This document shows, one piece after another, positions 17,669-27,024 of a stretch of 64,000 nt of DNA. The notes under the pieces were generated by a model that saw only the letters and a program-made list of their open reading frames with translations, was not told where the DNA came from and made no database searches. Positions within the stretch are counted from its first letter, which is position 1. Every line of letters begins with the position of its first letter. Origin of the DNA: Xanthobacteraceae bacterium (lineage in GTDB: Bacteria > Pseudomonadota > Alphaproteobacteria > Rhizobiales > Xanthobacteraceae); the NCBI GenBank assembly GCA_022841625.1, contig JALHRD010000011.1:1-64000 (forward strand). The letters are read 5' to 3'. Made by a program: the position numbers and the translations under genes.

Positions 17669-18346
17669 TTAGACCGGCCAAGGCTCCTGTCGATAGGCGG
17701 AATCCCAAAACATCCACTCCAGTTGGGTGGCCCGGGTAAACGCGAAATGCATGCGCTGGCGCAGCGCCTGCGAGGCGGTGGCGGCGACCTCGTCGGTGGC
17801 TTCAATGGTTGCACGGACAGCCGTGTGAAATTGTTCGCCGGCATAGGTGTCAATCCAGGCCTGGTAGGGATTGGCGGCGGCGGCGCGGGCGTGGATGTCG
17901 CGCCCGACCTCGGCATAGATCCAAAAGCACGGCAGCAGCGCGCCCAACAGCACCTCATAGGGCTCGGCATAGGCGGTCGCCAGCAGATAGGACACATAGT
18001 GATGGCACGCCGGCGACAGCGGCGTGCCGGTGAAGACATCGCTCGTGATGCCGTAGCGTTCAAAGAATGAACCGTGCAGCGCGCGCTCCACCACGATCGC
18101 GCCTTCCGCCGATTTGGCGAACTGGATCAGTCGTTCGGGCGACGGCGCCTTGGCGGCGGCGAGTGTCAATGCGCGGCCGAAGCCGATGAGATAATGCGCG
18201 TCCTGGGTAATGTAATGCTTGAAACGCGCCTCGCTCAGCGTGCCGGCGGCAAGGTCGGCATTGAACGGCATGGCGCGGATGGTTTCGTAGGCCTGCGCAT
18301 TGCGGTTCCAGGCGGCGCGGGAGAATGGCGCATCGGTGTCGGTCAT
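17669..18346 (-). CDS. tenA: TenA-family thiaminase II / aminopyrimidine aminohydrolase
   Basis: A 225-residue helical protein of the TenA family, which hydrolyses 4-amino-5-aminomethyl-2-methylpyrimidine in thiamine salvage. The catalytic cysteine is C140 in LLPCFWIY; the conserved acid is D49 in ITQDAHY and a C-terminal glutamate lies in LEWMFWD. The ATG at 18346 lies 22 bases after the stop of the DUF938 gene, so the two may be co-transcribed. An in-frame GTG at 18379 is less likely. No TPP riboswitch precedes it, unlike thiC at the other end of the window. Confidence 0.88.
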   Translation of the reverse strand: MTDTDAPFSRAAWNRNAQAYETIRAMPFNADLAAGTLSEARFKHYITQDAHYLIGFGRALTLAAAKAPSPERLIQFAKSAEGAIVVERALHGSFFERYGITSDVFTGTPLSPACHHYVSYLLATAYAEPYEVLLGALLPCFWIYAEVGRDIHARAAAANPYQAWIDTYAGEQFHTAVRATIEATDEVAATASQALRQRMHFAFTRATQLEWMFWDSAYRQEPWPV

Positions 18347-18368
18347 CGGTGTCTGCCCCAGTGATTGA

Positions 18369-18989
18369 TCACGCCCCACGCCGCCGGAACACGAGGCTCA
18401 GATTGTTTGCCGGCATGGCAACGCGCTCGATGAAATCAAAGCCATGGCTATCGGCGAGCGCGCGGACATCGGCCAGATCGCGCACGCCCCAGTTTGGATT
18501 GCGCGCACGCAGGCTCTCGTCAAACGCCACATTGCTTGGCGCGGTGTGAACGCCGTTCTCCTTGAACGGTCCGTAGAGGTAGAGCACATCGTCCTTCGCA
18601 AGCAATCGCGCCGCGCCACCCATCAGCCCTTGCGCCGCCGTCCATGGCGAGATGTGGATCACATTGATCGATAGCACGGCATCCACCTGCGTCACCGGCC
18701 AGACGGGGGCGGTTACGTCAAGCATGATCGGCGCCCGCAGGTTGGGCGCATTGGCGTCCGCGCGATGGGCTTCGATGCTGGCGAGCGCGTGGGCGTCGGT
18801 GTCGGTCGGCTGCCAGGTGAGGTGCGGCAGCCGCATGGCGAAAAACGCCGCGTGCTCGCCGGTGCCGCTGGCGGTTTCGAGCACCAGGCCCCGATCGGGC
18901 AGGAACCGCCGCAGTACGGCCAAGATCGGCTCGCGATTACGCGCGACCGCGGGGGATATGAGACCGGTTGGCAATGGACGAATGCTCAT
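18369..18989 (-). CDS. DUF938 SAM-dependent methyltransferase-like protein
   Basis: A 206-residue protein of the DUF938 group with a class I methyltransferase core. The N-terminal SPAVARNREPILAVL is a family hallmark, followed by LVLETASGTGEHAAFFA, which binds the cofactor, and VDAVLSINVIHISPW. The substrate is unknown. ATG at 18989 has AGG five bases upstream; ATG at 19013 is also in frame but has no ribosome site. TenA follows after 22 bp. Confidence 0.83.
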   Translation of the reverse strand: MSIRPLPTGLISPAVARNREPILAVLRRFLPDRGLVLETASGTGEHAAFFAMRLPHLTWQPTDTDAHALASIEAHRADANAPNLRAPIMLDVTAPVWPVTQVDAVLSINVIHISPWTAAQGLMGGAARLLAKDDVLYLYGPFKENGVHTAPSNVAFDESLRARNPNWGVRDLADVRALADSHGFDFIERVAMPANNLSLVFRRRGA

Positions 18990-19082
18990 AAGTGCCTGCG
19001 TGTGGCCGGACATTAGCAGTCAATTCGGTTTGCTGCGCAATCGTCCGCGCTATACTGGCGGCCTGACCGGAGACCGTGTGCC

Positions 19083-20237
19083 ATGCGTCCATTCGAGGGA
19101 GTCCGGGTGATCGACGTCACCCATGTGCTGGCGGGGCCGTTTGCGACCTATCAGCTCGCGGTATTGGGCGCCGACGTCATCAAGGTCGAGCACCCCGACG
19201 AGCCCGACCAGAGCCGCAGCAATGGCACCGACAAGGCGCTCAACGATCGCAACATGGGCACCGCGTTCCTGACGCAAGCGTCCAACAAGCGCTCGATCAC
19301 GTTGGACCTCAAGAACGAAGCGGACCGCGCGTTCCTAAAAAAGCTGGTCGCCACCGCCGATGTCTTTGTCGAGAATTATCGTCCCGGCGCCTTCGAGGCG
19401 CTCGGCCTCGGCTATGAGGCGCTGTCGGCGATCAATCCGCGGCTGATCTATGCCTCGTTCTCGGCGTTCGGGCAGCAGGGCCCGCGCGGCGAGCAGACCG
19501 CCTACGACCACGTCATCCAGGCGACCTCCGGCATCATGGCAATGACCGGCACCAGCGACGTGCATCCGGTGAAGCTCGGTTCGCCGGTCGTCGACTATTC
19601 GACCGGCATGACCGGAGCGTTCGCGCTTTCGGCGGCGCTGTTCCAGCGCGAGCGCACCGGCCGCGGTCAGCGTATCGATATGGCGATGCTCGACGTGGCG
19701 ATGATCCTGATGAGTTCGCTGCTGACCGGCTATTTGCGCAACGGCACGCATCCCAAGCCACACGGCAATCGGCATCCGCACGCCACCAATGGCGCGTTCC
19801 AGACCAAGGATGGTTTGGTCATGCTTGGCGCTAGCAATCTGCGCCAGCAGCGCCGCTTGTGGACGCTGCTCGGCCGCCCGGACATGATCAAACGGACCAA
19901 TGACGCGCGCGACGCCGACCATGTCCGCGAAATCGCGGTGCTCTCCGAGATCATGATGACGCGCACCGCCGACGAATGGGAGGCGTTCCTGCAGGCGCGC
20001 CATGTGCCGGCAGCGCGCGTGCGCACCATGGGCGAGGCGGTCGCCGACCCGCAAATGGCAGTCCGTGGTGTCATCCACCGCCATGCCAATGTCGACGGTA
20101 TCGGCGATTTCGGCGTGCCGCTTGCGGCATTCAAGTTTGCCCATGACGGCCCGCGCATCGACACGCCGCCGCCGGCGCTTGGCGCGCATAATGACGAGAT
20201 ACGGCGCGAGCTGGAGGCCCCTTTGCCGCGCCGCTGA
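19083..20237 (+). CDS. CaiB/BaiF class III CoA-transferase
   Basis: A 384-residue formyl-CoA-transferase-type enzyme. The N-terminus VIDVTHVLAGPFATYQLAVLGADVIKVE is typical, and the catalytic aspartate is D171 in SPVVDYSTG. KRSITLDLKNEADRAFLKKLV and the later GAFQTKDGLVML also match the family. Such enzymes move CoA between carboxylic acids; the acid cannot be named. ATG at 19083. An Ldh-type dehydrogenase gene follows after 54 bp on the same strand, so the pair may act in one hydroxyacid or dicarboxylate pathway. Confidence 0.92.
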   Translation: MRPFEGVRVIDVTHVLAGPFATYQLAVLGADVIKVEHPDEPDQSRSNGTDKALNDRNMGTAFLTQASNKRSITLDLKNEADRAFLKKLVATADVFVENYRPGAFEALGLGYEALSAINPRLIYASFSAFGQQGPRGEQTAYDHVIQATSGIMAMTGTSDVHPVKLGSPVVDYSTGMTGAFALSAALFQRERTGRGQRIDMAMLDVAMILMSSLLTGYLRNGTHPKPHGNRHPHATNGAFQTKDGLVMLGASNLRQQRRLWTLLGRPDMIKRTNDARDADHVREIAVLSEIMMTRTADEWEAFLQARHVPAARVRTMGEAVADPQMAVRGVIHRHANVDGIGDFGVPLAAFKFAHDGPRIDTPPPALGAHNDEIRRELEAPLPRR

Positions 20238-20291
20238 TTCGTGCTCTGAACCAGCGCACGCCTGTTGCAACGCGTTTTCGGAAAGTCCCTG

Positions 20292-21371
20292 ATGCCTTCT
20301 CCTGATGACAATGCCCGCCGTATCCCCGCCGCCGCCATTTGCGCGTATATGGAGGATGCGCTGCGCGCCTGCGCGCTGCCGGACGGCGATGCCAAGATCG
20401 TCGCCGGCGCGATGCTCGATGCCGATCTTTCGGGATCGGACGCGCACGGAATTTTCCGACTGGCCGGCTACGTGAAACAGCTTCGGGCGGGAAACTTCAA
20501 TCCGCGCGCCAACATCAAGGTGCTGGAACGGGGGCCGGCCACCGCGCTGGTCGATGGCGACAACGGCATGGGCCATCTGGTGATGACCTATGCCGCCAAT
20601 CTCGCCGTCGAACTCGCGCGCGCATCGGGCGTCGGCTGGGTCGGCGTGCGGCGCTCCAACCATTCGGGCGCCGGCTCCACCTATGCGTCAATTCCGCTGG
20701 CGCACGGGATGGTTGGAATCTACAGCGCGGTGTCGGCTTCGAACTTCATGGCGCCGTGGGGCGGGGCGGAGCCGCTGCTCGGAACCAATCCGATCGCGGT
20801 GGCCATTCCGGCTGGCAAGGAAGCGCCGGTGGTGCTCGACATCGCAACCTCGGTCGCGTCCAACGGCCAGATCCGCACCTATGCCAATCAAGGGCGTCCG
20901 CTGCCGGAAGGCTGGGTTATCAGCCGGGAAGATGGCCAACCGATCACCGACGGCAATCGTCTTGAGGAAGGCATGTTCGTTCCGGTCGGCACCTATAAAG
21001 GTTCGGGGCTCGCCATCGTGCTCGGCTTGCTTGGCGGGCCGCTCAACCGCGCTGCGTTCGGGCGCGACGTGAAGGACACCAACGCGCCAGCGGAGCGCGA
21101 GAGCAATACCGGCCATTTCATTGTCGCGCTCGACCCCGCGCGGTTTGTGCCGCTGGACACCTTCAAGTCCGAGATCGATCGTCATGTGCATGATCTGGCG
21201 TCGTCGAAGAAATTGCCTGGCGTTGATGAAATTCGTATTCCGGGTCAGGGGCGCATCGCGCGCCGGGCCGATCGCGAGAATAACGGCGTGCCGCTGGCGC
21301 CCGGCCTGATCAAGCAGGTGGACGAATTGGCGAAGACGCTCGGCATCACCCCATTATCGGCGCGCTCATGA
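20292..21371 (+). CDS. Ldh/MDH2-family oxidoreductase (malate/L-lactate/ureidoglycolate dehydrogenase type)
   Basis: A 359-residue NAD(P)-dependent 2-hydroxyacid dehydrogenase of the Ldh_2 fold. Family segments are LDADLSGSDAHGIFRLAGYV, GWVGVRRSNHSGAGSTYA, FMAPWGGAEPLLGTNPIAVAIP and YKGSGLAIVLGLLGG. The DAHGI histidine and NHSG region lie at the expected active-site positions. ATG at 20292 with GGAAAG upstream is preferred to a TTG at 20265. The stop overlaps the next gene by ATGA (21368-21371). It probably works with the CoA-transferase upstream; the exact substrate is unclear. Confidence 0.9.
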   Translation: MPSPDDNARRIPAAAICAYMEDALRACALPDGDAKIVAGAMLDADLSGSDAHGIFRLAGYVKQLRAGNFNPRANIKVLERGPATALVDGDNGMGHLVMTYAANLAVELARASGVGWVGVRRSNHSGAGSTYASIPLAHGMVGIYSAVSASNFMAPWGGAEPLLGTNPIAVAIPAGKEAPVVLDIATSVASNGQIRTYANQGRPLPEGWVISREDGQPITDGNRLEEGMFVPVGTYKGSGLAIVLGLLGGPLNRAAFGRDVKDTNAPAERESNTGHFIVALDPARFVPLDTFKSEIDRHVHDLASSKKLPGVDEIRIPGQGRIARRADRENNGVPLAPGLIKQVDELAKTLGITPLSARS

Positions 21372-21895
21372 GCGACACCGCACCATCGGGCTCGCCGTTC
21401 TGGCGCTTCTCGCTGCAGTTCTATCGTCTGCCGCAAGTCGCCGACGCGTGTATCGCCTTACAGGAAGCAGCGCAGGTCGATGTCAATCTGCTGCTGTTTC
21501 TGCTGTGGCACGCCCGGCAGCGCCGGCAGCTTTCGCCCGCCGAAGTCGCCGCGCTCGATGCGCGGATTGCGCCCTGGCGCGAGCTCACGGTGATCCCTCT
21601 GCGCAATATCCGGCGCGGATTGAAAACGCCGCCGGCGCTGGTCGCCGCGCCGGCGGCGGAGGCCTTTCGCAACCGGATCAAGGCGGTGGAGCTTGAAGCT
21701 GAGCGTCTGCAACAGGAGGCGATGTTTGTTTTGGCCCCGTTGGGGAGCGACGGATTTGAGCCGGGGACGGCGGCGCGCGCCAATATTGCCGCCTATCAGG
21801 AGATAATGACGGGGCGATTTCCGCCCGCAGCCACGGCGGTGCTGCTTGGGGCGCTCGCCGCCATGCCCAGCGGCGATTTGCTCGCGCAGAATTGA
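21368..21895 (+). CDS. TIGR02444 family protein
   Basis: A 175-residue protein of the TIGR02444 family (no known function). The N-terminus SPFWRFSLQFYRLPQVADACI and DVNLLLFLLWHARQ are recognisable. It looks soluble and helical. Translation is coupled to the dehydrogenase gene by a four-base overlap, although in other genomes the family is not tied to that enzyme. After its stop, 134 bp of AT-rich spacer lead to the L,D-transpeptidase gene. Confidence 0.78.
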   Translation: MSDTAPSGSPFWRFSLQFYRLPQVADACIALQEAAQVDVNLLLFLLWHARQRRQLSPAEVAALDARIAPWRELTVIPLRNIRRGLKTPPALVAAPAAEAFRNRIKAVELEAERLQQEAMFVLAPLGSDGFEPGTAARANIAAYQEIMTGRFPPAATAVLLGALAAMPSGDLLAQN

Positions 21896-22029
21896 CCGTG
21901 GATTTCGTGGATTTTTTTGCGACTTTTCAAGGTGTTGTTCAATTTTTAACATTATGGTCTTGAATGTGCCTTGATCGTCGTTGATTTCCTTATGCAGTTC
22001 CAACGGCTTGTTCCCGCCGAGGAGGGCGA

Positions 22030-23064
22030 ATGTTGTTGCGCGCGGCTGCTGTCACTGCTTGGATCGTTATCGGTTTTGCCGGTTCTTCCGGCGTGGCGCT
22101 GGCGCAATTTTTCCCGCCCGGTCCGCCGGCGATTGTCCCGCCGTCGTTCCGGCCGCTGCCGCCGGGCGCGGTCGTCGATGACGACGACCTGCCGCCATAC
22201 GATCCGCCACCCGGATTTCGCCGTCCGCTGAGGGCTGGGCCGATGGCGCAGCCGCCCCGGTCTTATGAGTCGGAGGCTTTGCCGCCGCCAGGCTTTGAGC
22301 CGGAACAACGCGGCCCTGCGGGGCGTCCGCAATTTGGCGCGGTACCGCAGCAGCCGGTGCTGCCGCCACTGCTCGACGATATCCTTCGTCCGCCGATGGT
22401 CATCGGCCCCGGTCAGCCGCGCGCGGCCGATCCCGACATCACATCACGCCTGCCGATGGACGATCGTCCGGAGACCGGGCCGCGCAAGGAATTGCCGCCG
22501 CAGTTTCGGCGCACAACCGTCGATTACAATACCCGCGAGCCGGCTGGCACTATCGTCATCGACACCTCCAACACGTATCTTTATCTCGTGCTCGGCGGTG
22601 GCAAGGCGATGCGTTACGGCATCGGCGTTGGCCGCGAAGGTTTTACCTGGGCGGGCGCGGAGCGCGTTTCCAGAATGGCCGAGTGGCCGGACTGGCATCC
22701 GCCAGCGGAAATGATTGAGCGGCAACCCTATCTGCCACGCTTTATGGCGGGCGGCGAAGGCAATCCACTCGGCGCGCGCGCTCTGTATCTTGGCAAGACG
22801 CTCTATCGCATCCACGGCACCAATCAGCCGTCCACCATCGGAACGTTCGTATCGTCCGGCTGTATCCGCCTTACCAATGAGGATGTCAGCGACCTCTATA
22901 ATCGTGTGAAGGTGGGTACCCGGGTCGTGGTGCTTGCGGGCAAGCCGCCGGCCGCTATTTCGTCGGCGCCAACGGTGCGGCCGCCGGTTCCGTCCGCGCA
23001 GCAGGCCGAGACCTACGGCGATCCGATCTCGCTGCAGCCGCCGTCGTTGATCCCGGCCCGCTGA
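22030..23064 (+). CDS. L,D-transpeptidase (YkuD/ErfK type) with Pro-rich N-terminus
   Basis: A 344-residue exported cell-wall enzyme. A signal peptide (1-25, ending GVALA) precedes about 120 residues rich in Pro, Asp and Arg, probably a flexible envelope spacer. The YkuD domain follows (about 165-305) with the active-site pattern HGTNQPSTIGTFVSSGCIRL; the nucleophile is C278. It would form 3-3 peptidoglycan cross-links or attach proteins to peptidoglycan, as in other Hyphomicrobiales with many such enzymes. ATG at 22030 follows GAGGAGGGCGA, a strong ribosome site. Confidence 0.92.
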   Translation: MLLRAAAVTAWIVIGFAGSSGVALAQFFPPGPPAIVPPSFRPLPPGAVVDDDDLPPYDPPPGFRRPLRAGPMAQPPRSYESEALPPPGFEPEQRGPAGRPQFGAVPQQPVLPPLLDDILRPPMVIGPGQPRAADPDITSRLPMDDRPETGPRKELPPQFRRTTVDYNTREPAGTIVIDTSNTYLYLVLGGGKAMRYGIGVGREGFTWAGAERVSRMAEWPDWHPPAEMIERQPYLPRFMAGGEGNPLGARALYLGKTLYRIHGTNQPSTIGTFVSSGCIRLTNEDVSDLYNRVKVGTRVVVLAGKPPAAISSAPTVRPPVPSAQQAETYGDPISLQPPSLIPAR

Positions 23065-23418
23065 GCTGGTTTCGCAAAGCCGACTGCTCGTTCGCGATTA
23101 AGAAATCCTTAACGATTGAGGCGGGCGTTACGCGCCGAGCGCTCGATCGCGCGTGGATTGTGGATATTGTGGATAATGTAATTATCGTCGACAAATTTGA
23201 GGCTCTCCGTGCCTGGGGTGTTGCTGCCTAGCAACAATTTTCTAATTACGGCGCGCGTATCCACATCCTAAGCATCACTCGCAGCAAATCATGTTAGCAA
23301 TTCAGTGATACGATTCTCGCTTAGAGGCTGCGCGCGGCTCCGTTTTGGAAACGAAAATCGAAATAGTGGCGCGCACGGCCGAGGCAATTTGGTTGGCGAC
23401 AATCATTGGGGGCTTACG
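23065..23418. other. AT-rich intergenic region, 354 bp
   Basis: Spacer between the L,D-transpeptidase and the BcsS-like gene. No gene was found. It holds a TTAA-N7-TTAA site (23098-23112), a short inverted repeat GTTGCTGCCTAGCAAC (23219-23234) and direct repeats of GTGGATATTGTGGATAAT character near 23155-23178. Its low G+C marks it as a regulatory region, probably the promoter of the polysaccharide locus. Confidence 0.55.
23098..23112. promoter_or_regulatory. candidate CtrA box (TTAA-N7-TTAA)
   Basis: TTAAGAAATCCTTAA followed by C matches the alphaproteobacterial CtrA consensus TTAA-N7-TTAAC exactly. It lies 34 bp after the L,D-transpeptidase stop and about 306 bp before the BcsS-like start. 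A single match in AT-rich spacer can occur by chance. A weaker site (TTAA-N7-TTTA) occurs at 29015-29029 before the deacetylase gene. Confidence 0.35.
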
Positions 23419-24171
23419 ATGCGGGGTTATCTTCAAATCTTAACGGCGACGGCGACGGTTGCGGTTGCGACGCTGCCGACCATGGCCAATGCAGCGGATA
23501 TGCCGGTCAAGGCGCGGGTGGCGCCGGCCTCGGTGATTGAATACGGCAACGTTTATTTCGGGGTTGACGTCACCTCTCACCGCGCTGTGGCGGGCTACTG
23601 GGGTGTGCTTTATGCGCCGCTCGGGATGCATCAGTCGGGTGTTCGCCTGTCGGTGTTCGGCCTTGTGGGCCATTACGAATATAACGGCGGTGGCGGCACG
23701 CGCTTCAAGGGCGATTTCGGCTCCGCCGATGGGTTGGTTGGCTGGAGCCATGTCTTCGGCAGCGGCGCAGTGACCCTTGCCGTCGGCGCCAACTACCAGG
23801 ATCATCGGGTCCGTCCGGCGGATGTCAATAATACGGTGCAGGGCGCGAAGACCGGCTTCAAGGTCCAGGCCGACCTTTGGTTCCAGCCGACGCAGCGTTC
23901 GTTGGTCTACGCTTTAGGATCGTATTCGACGGCGTTCGATACCTATTATTCCGTTGGACGATTTGGCGTCGACATCTTCAACACCAAGGTATTCTTCGGC
24001 CCGGAAATCGGCGCGCTCGGAAACGATCGCACTGATCAGCAGCGGCTCGGCTTGCACTTGACGGGTATGATGTTTGCCGGCGGAAAAGTTACTGTCTCCG
24101 GCGGCTGGTTGCGCGAGCGTGGACAAGGCGACGGCGCCTATGGGGCCGCGTCGATCGACTTCAGCTTCTAA
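23419..24171 (+). CDS. BcsS-like outer-membrane beta-barrel protein
   Basis: A 250-residue exported protein that resembles the cellulose biosynthesis protein BcsS family. The signal peptide is residues 1-26 (TMANA-AD). The mature chain alternates short polar and hydrophobic strands typical of a small beta-barrel: YGNVYFGVDVTSHRAVAG near the start and a C-terminal AASIDFSF ending in Phe, as outer-membrane proteins do. The ATG at 23419 with an upstream GGGGG is chosen; a longer frame from 23305 shows no similarity. A strong terminator follows at 24206. It opens the polysaccharide locus and may serve in export or surface anchoring. Confidence 0.65.
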   Translation: MRGYLQILTATATVAVATLPTMANAADMPVKARVAPASVIEYGNVYFGVDVTSHRAVAGYWGVLYAPLGMHQSGVRLSVFGLVGHYEYNGGGGTRFKGDFGSADGLVGWSHVFGSGAVTLAVGANYQDHRVRPADVNNTVQGAKTGFKVQADLWFQPTQRSLVYALGSYSTAFDTYYSVGRFGVDIFNTKVFFGPEIGALGNDRTDQQRLGLHLTGMMFAGGKVTVSGGWLRERGQGDGAYGAASIDFSF

Positions 24172-24641
24172 TCGCCGCCCATCGCTGATCTTTGTCGTGC
24201 TTCTGGCGCCGCCCTCTGGGCGGCGCTTTTTTGTGTGCCATGGCGCCGACATCTGTTCGGCGCCGGGCGAGGCACGACGGCCTTGGCGTGCGGGTCCGCT
24301 GTGCTCGTGTCGGTGGACGGATGCTCATCGGCGGGTGCGTTTATGCGGCCGACGTAGCCATGCGTGCGCGAGAAAACGACGATTCATAATCGCGCGTCTG
24401 AGCGACGTGCAGACGTGGTGAACGGCGTCGTGTCGCGACAATTTTGAAGTTAATGCCGTAGTTTCGCGCCGCAAGCGTGGCGATTTACCATCGTCTTGCG
24501 CATTTTCATGCGCCAATTGCAATCGTGCCACGTGATTGGCGCGCGCAAATTCATGATTAAAGTTCACTGAAGATTGAGGATTCAATTGCTGATGCCCAGC
24601 TAATCTTTATCCATGGACCCGCGACTTACGAAACATAAACC
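24172..24641. other. intergenic region, 470 bp
   Basis: Holds the terminator of the BcsS-like gene (24206-24232), a second hairpin with arms GGCGCCGA / TCGGCGCC (24242-24264), and AT-rich sequence from about 24370 that probably carries the promoter of the GT2 operon. No gene was found. Confidence 0.5.
24206..24232 (+). terminator. Rho-independent terminator after the BcsS-like gene
   Basis: Perfect nine-base stem GCGCCGCCC / GGGCGGCGC with a three-base TCT loop, followed by six T. It separates the BcsS-like gene from the GT2 synthase gene, so the latter needs its own promoter. Confidence 0.9.
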
Positions 24642-26978
24642 ATGTCAGCGGGAACGATGTCGATGTCGATTTTTCTTCCGAAGATTTGTGCACGGGCGCG
24701 CACTGAAATAGTCATCAGCGCGACGCTGTTCGTCGTCACAATGGCGGCGTTTGTTCTGTTCTTCGTTGAAAACTACATCAACAGCCAGAACATGCTGGCG
24801 CGATTTATTCCAGGTACTGGCGCCGAGCGCGTCATGTACAATGTCATCTTTGCCGTGTTTATGTTTGGTAGCTTCACTTACCAGGCTTCGCGCCTGGCGT
24901 TCTTTTTGAATCTGCGCAAGCAAGTTCGTGCTGCGGAAAGCAATCTGAGCCGGCTCAGCGCAGTTAGCCGCAACGCGGCGCCAAGCGTTGAAATTCTGGT
25001 CCCGAGCTATCGCGAAGAGGTTCACGTCATTTGGCAGACGCTGATGTCGGCGGCGCTGAATGACTATCCCAACCGGCGGATCGTCCTGCTGCTGGATAAT
25101 CCTCCCAATCCAACCGATCGTGCCGAGCGCGATGCCTTGCTCGCTTCGCGCGCGCAGGTCGGTCTGATCAACGACATGTTCGCGCCGATTGCGAAGCGTT
25201 TCGCAGTCGCCGCCGACAGCTTTCGTGGATTAACCAATGAGCCGTCCGCTCTCAGGGCGGCATCGAGAATCGCTGCGAACCTGCACGACGAAGCCGCGGC
25301 GTGGATCGAGGGCATTGTTGCTCGCGTCGAAGACGGCGATCTCGGCGGTCCGGACGATCACACCCGCAGGTTCTTTGTCCAGAGCGTCTTGCGTGCGCCG
25401 GCCGAGACGCATCGCGCGCGCGCGGCGGAGCTGCGCGACACGCTCCTGGATGGGCAAGAAATCCACCGGGAATTCGAGTTTCTGGCGACGCGCTTCAAAG
25501 TCGACGTCACGTGCTTTGAGCGCAAGCGCTTTGTAAATCTTTCCCACGCGCCAACCAAGGCGGCCAATCTCAACGCCTATCTGTCGGTTATGGGTCGCCA
25601 CCTCTCGGTCATTTCAGGCGCCAGCGGTCCGGAGCTTGTCGACTGGAACGAATCGATTGCTTCCGCTCAGTCGATGAATCTGCCGGATGCCAAATACGTT
25701 ATTATTCTCGACGCCGACAGTTTCCTGCTGCGCGACTATGTGACTCACATGGTTGCCGCCTTGGAAGGGCCGGGCAACGAGCGTGCAGCGGTCATCCAGA
25801 CTCCCTACACCGCCATTCCGGGCACGCCGCACGTTTTGGAGCGTACCGCGGGCGCGACCACGGACATCTATTACTACGTCACCGAGGGAATGGGTTTCTC
25901 AGGTGCCGGCTTCTGGGTTGGCGCCAGCGCGGCCATTCGTAAGCAGGCATTGTTGGAAATCGCAACCTACCAACACGAGCGCAGTTACGTCGTTCCGGTC
26001 TATATCCAGGACAAGACGGTGATCGAAGACACCGGCGCGACCATCGACCTGGTTCGCAAGGGTTGGACCATCGAAAATTATCCGGCGCGACTGTCGTACA
26101 GCGCCACGCCGTCCGATTTCGGTGCGCTGGTCGTGCAGCGTCGCCGCTGGGCTAATGGCGGTCTGATTCTCCTGCCGGCCTTGCTCGCGCATCTGGTCAG
26201 GCGCTGGCCGACGCCGCGCAATCTGTTTGAGGCGGCGCTGCGCGTTCACTACCTCGTGATGCCGGCGTGTATCTCCGTGTCGATGCTGCTCATGCTGGTC
26301 TATCCGTTCGATTTCAAACGGGTGAGCAGCCTGATCTACATCACCTTGCCGCCCTATCTGTATCTCGTTTGCCGCGACCTCAAGCACTCCGGCTATCGGC
26401 GCCTCGAAATTCTTCGTGCCTATGCGCTATTCCTGGTTCTGCTCCCGGTTGTTTTGACAGGGGTTAAAAACTCGCTGTTGCAGATGTTCTTTGGGATCAA
26501 GTCTCAGTTTGGCCGGACGCCGAAGATCGAGCACAGGACGGCGGTTCCGCTGACGGTCAGCGCCGCGATCTTGGCCCTGTTCGGTTGGTCGGTGTGGATT
26601 TTCCACATGGACGTCATGCGTGGTGACGGTCTGCATGCGGTATTCGCACTCACCAACGTGTTGGCGCTTGGTTACGGACTGGTGGTCATGATTGGCCTCA
26701 AGGAAATCTGCCAGGACTACGCCCATGCAATCGTGACGGCGGCGATTGGCCTGTGGCGCATTCTTCTGCCCGGTTACGCCCGGCGCCAGCCCGAGCCAGT
26801 CACTGTTGCCGGCGCGCTGCTTCAGATCCCGGCCGTGGCGGCGCCGCCGCTGCAGGCTGCCCACGTTTCAAAGGGCACGGCGGCCGACGCTCAACAGGTC
26901 CTGCGGCAGCGTATTGATCGCATTGTCAATGCGCCGCCGCTGCCAACCAACGGCGCGCGCGTCCGCAGCTACGAGTAG
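24642..26978 (+). CDS. membrane GT2 polysaccharide synthase (cellulose/chitin synthase-like)
   Basis: A 778-residue processive-type glycosyltransferase 2. Two N-terminal helices (about 22-45 and 65-85) are followed by the GT-A domain: VEILVPSYREEVH, IVLLLDNP, the DxD-like ILDADSF (about 355), the catalytic base in VIEDTG (about 459) and QRRRW (about 498). Further helices form the export channel (about 525-700), then a Pro/Ala-rich tail. The D, DxD, D, QxxRW set marks polymerases such as cellulose, hyaluronan and chitin-type synthases. With two NodB-fold genes and a GH75-like gene downstream, an amino-sugar polymer is the best guess. A 100-residue insert between the second and third motifs is unusual. 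ATG at 24642. Confidence 0.88.
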   Translation: MSAGTMSMSIFLPKICARARTEIVISATLFVVTMAAFVLFFVENYINSQNMLARFIPGTGAERVMYNVIFAVFMFGSFTYQASRLAFFLNLRKQVRAAESNLSRLSAVSRNAAPSVEILVPSYREEVHVIWQTLMSAALNDYPNRRIVLLLDNPPNPTDRAERDALLASRAQVGLINDMFAPIAKRFAVAADSFRGLTNEPSALRAASRIAANLHDEAAAWIEGIVARVEDGDLGGPDDHTRRFFVQSVLRAPAETHRARAAELRDTLLDGQEIHREFEFLATRFKVDVTCFERKRFVNLSHAPTKAANLNAYLSVMGRHLSVISGASGPELVDWNESIASAQSMNLPDAKYVIILDADSFLLRDYVTHMVAALEGPGNERAAVIQTPYTAIPGTPHVLERTAGATTDIYYYVTEGMGFSGAGFWVGASAAIRKQALLEIATYQHERSYVVPVYIQDKTVIEDTGATIDLVRKGWTIENYPARLSYSATPSDFGALVVQRRRWANGGLILLPALLAHLVRRWPTPRNLFEAALRVHYLVMPACISVSMLLMLVYPFDFKRVSSLIYITLPPYLYLVCRDLKHSGYRRLEILRAYALFLVLLPVVLTGVKNSLLQMFFGIKSQFGRTPKIEHRTAVPLTVSAAILALFGWSVWIFHMDVMRGDGLHAVFALTNVLALGYGLVVMIGLKEICQDYAHAIVTAAIGLWRILLPGYARRQPEPVTVAGALLQIPAVAAPPLQAAHVSKGTAADAQQVLRQRIDRIVNAPPLPTNGARVRSYE

Positions 26979-27024
26979 TGATCGACCACGCAGAGTTTAT
27001 CTGGTTCATAGAGGAGTTACGCTC

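Noticed and set aside
19335-20663. Long minus-strand open frame of 442 codons opposite the CoA-transferase and dehydrogenase genes
   Set aside because: It is antisense to two genes with clear family motifs, reads as His/Arg/Gly-rich sequence and has no ribosome site. Long antisense frames are expected at this G+C content. The same applies to 2558-3859, 8229-9380, 56377-58575 (plus) and 59522-60448.
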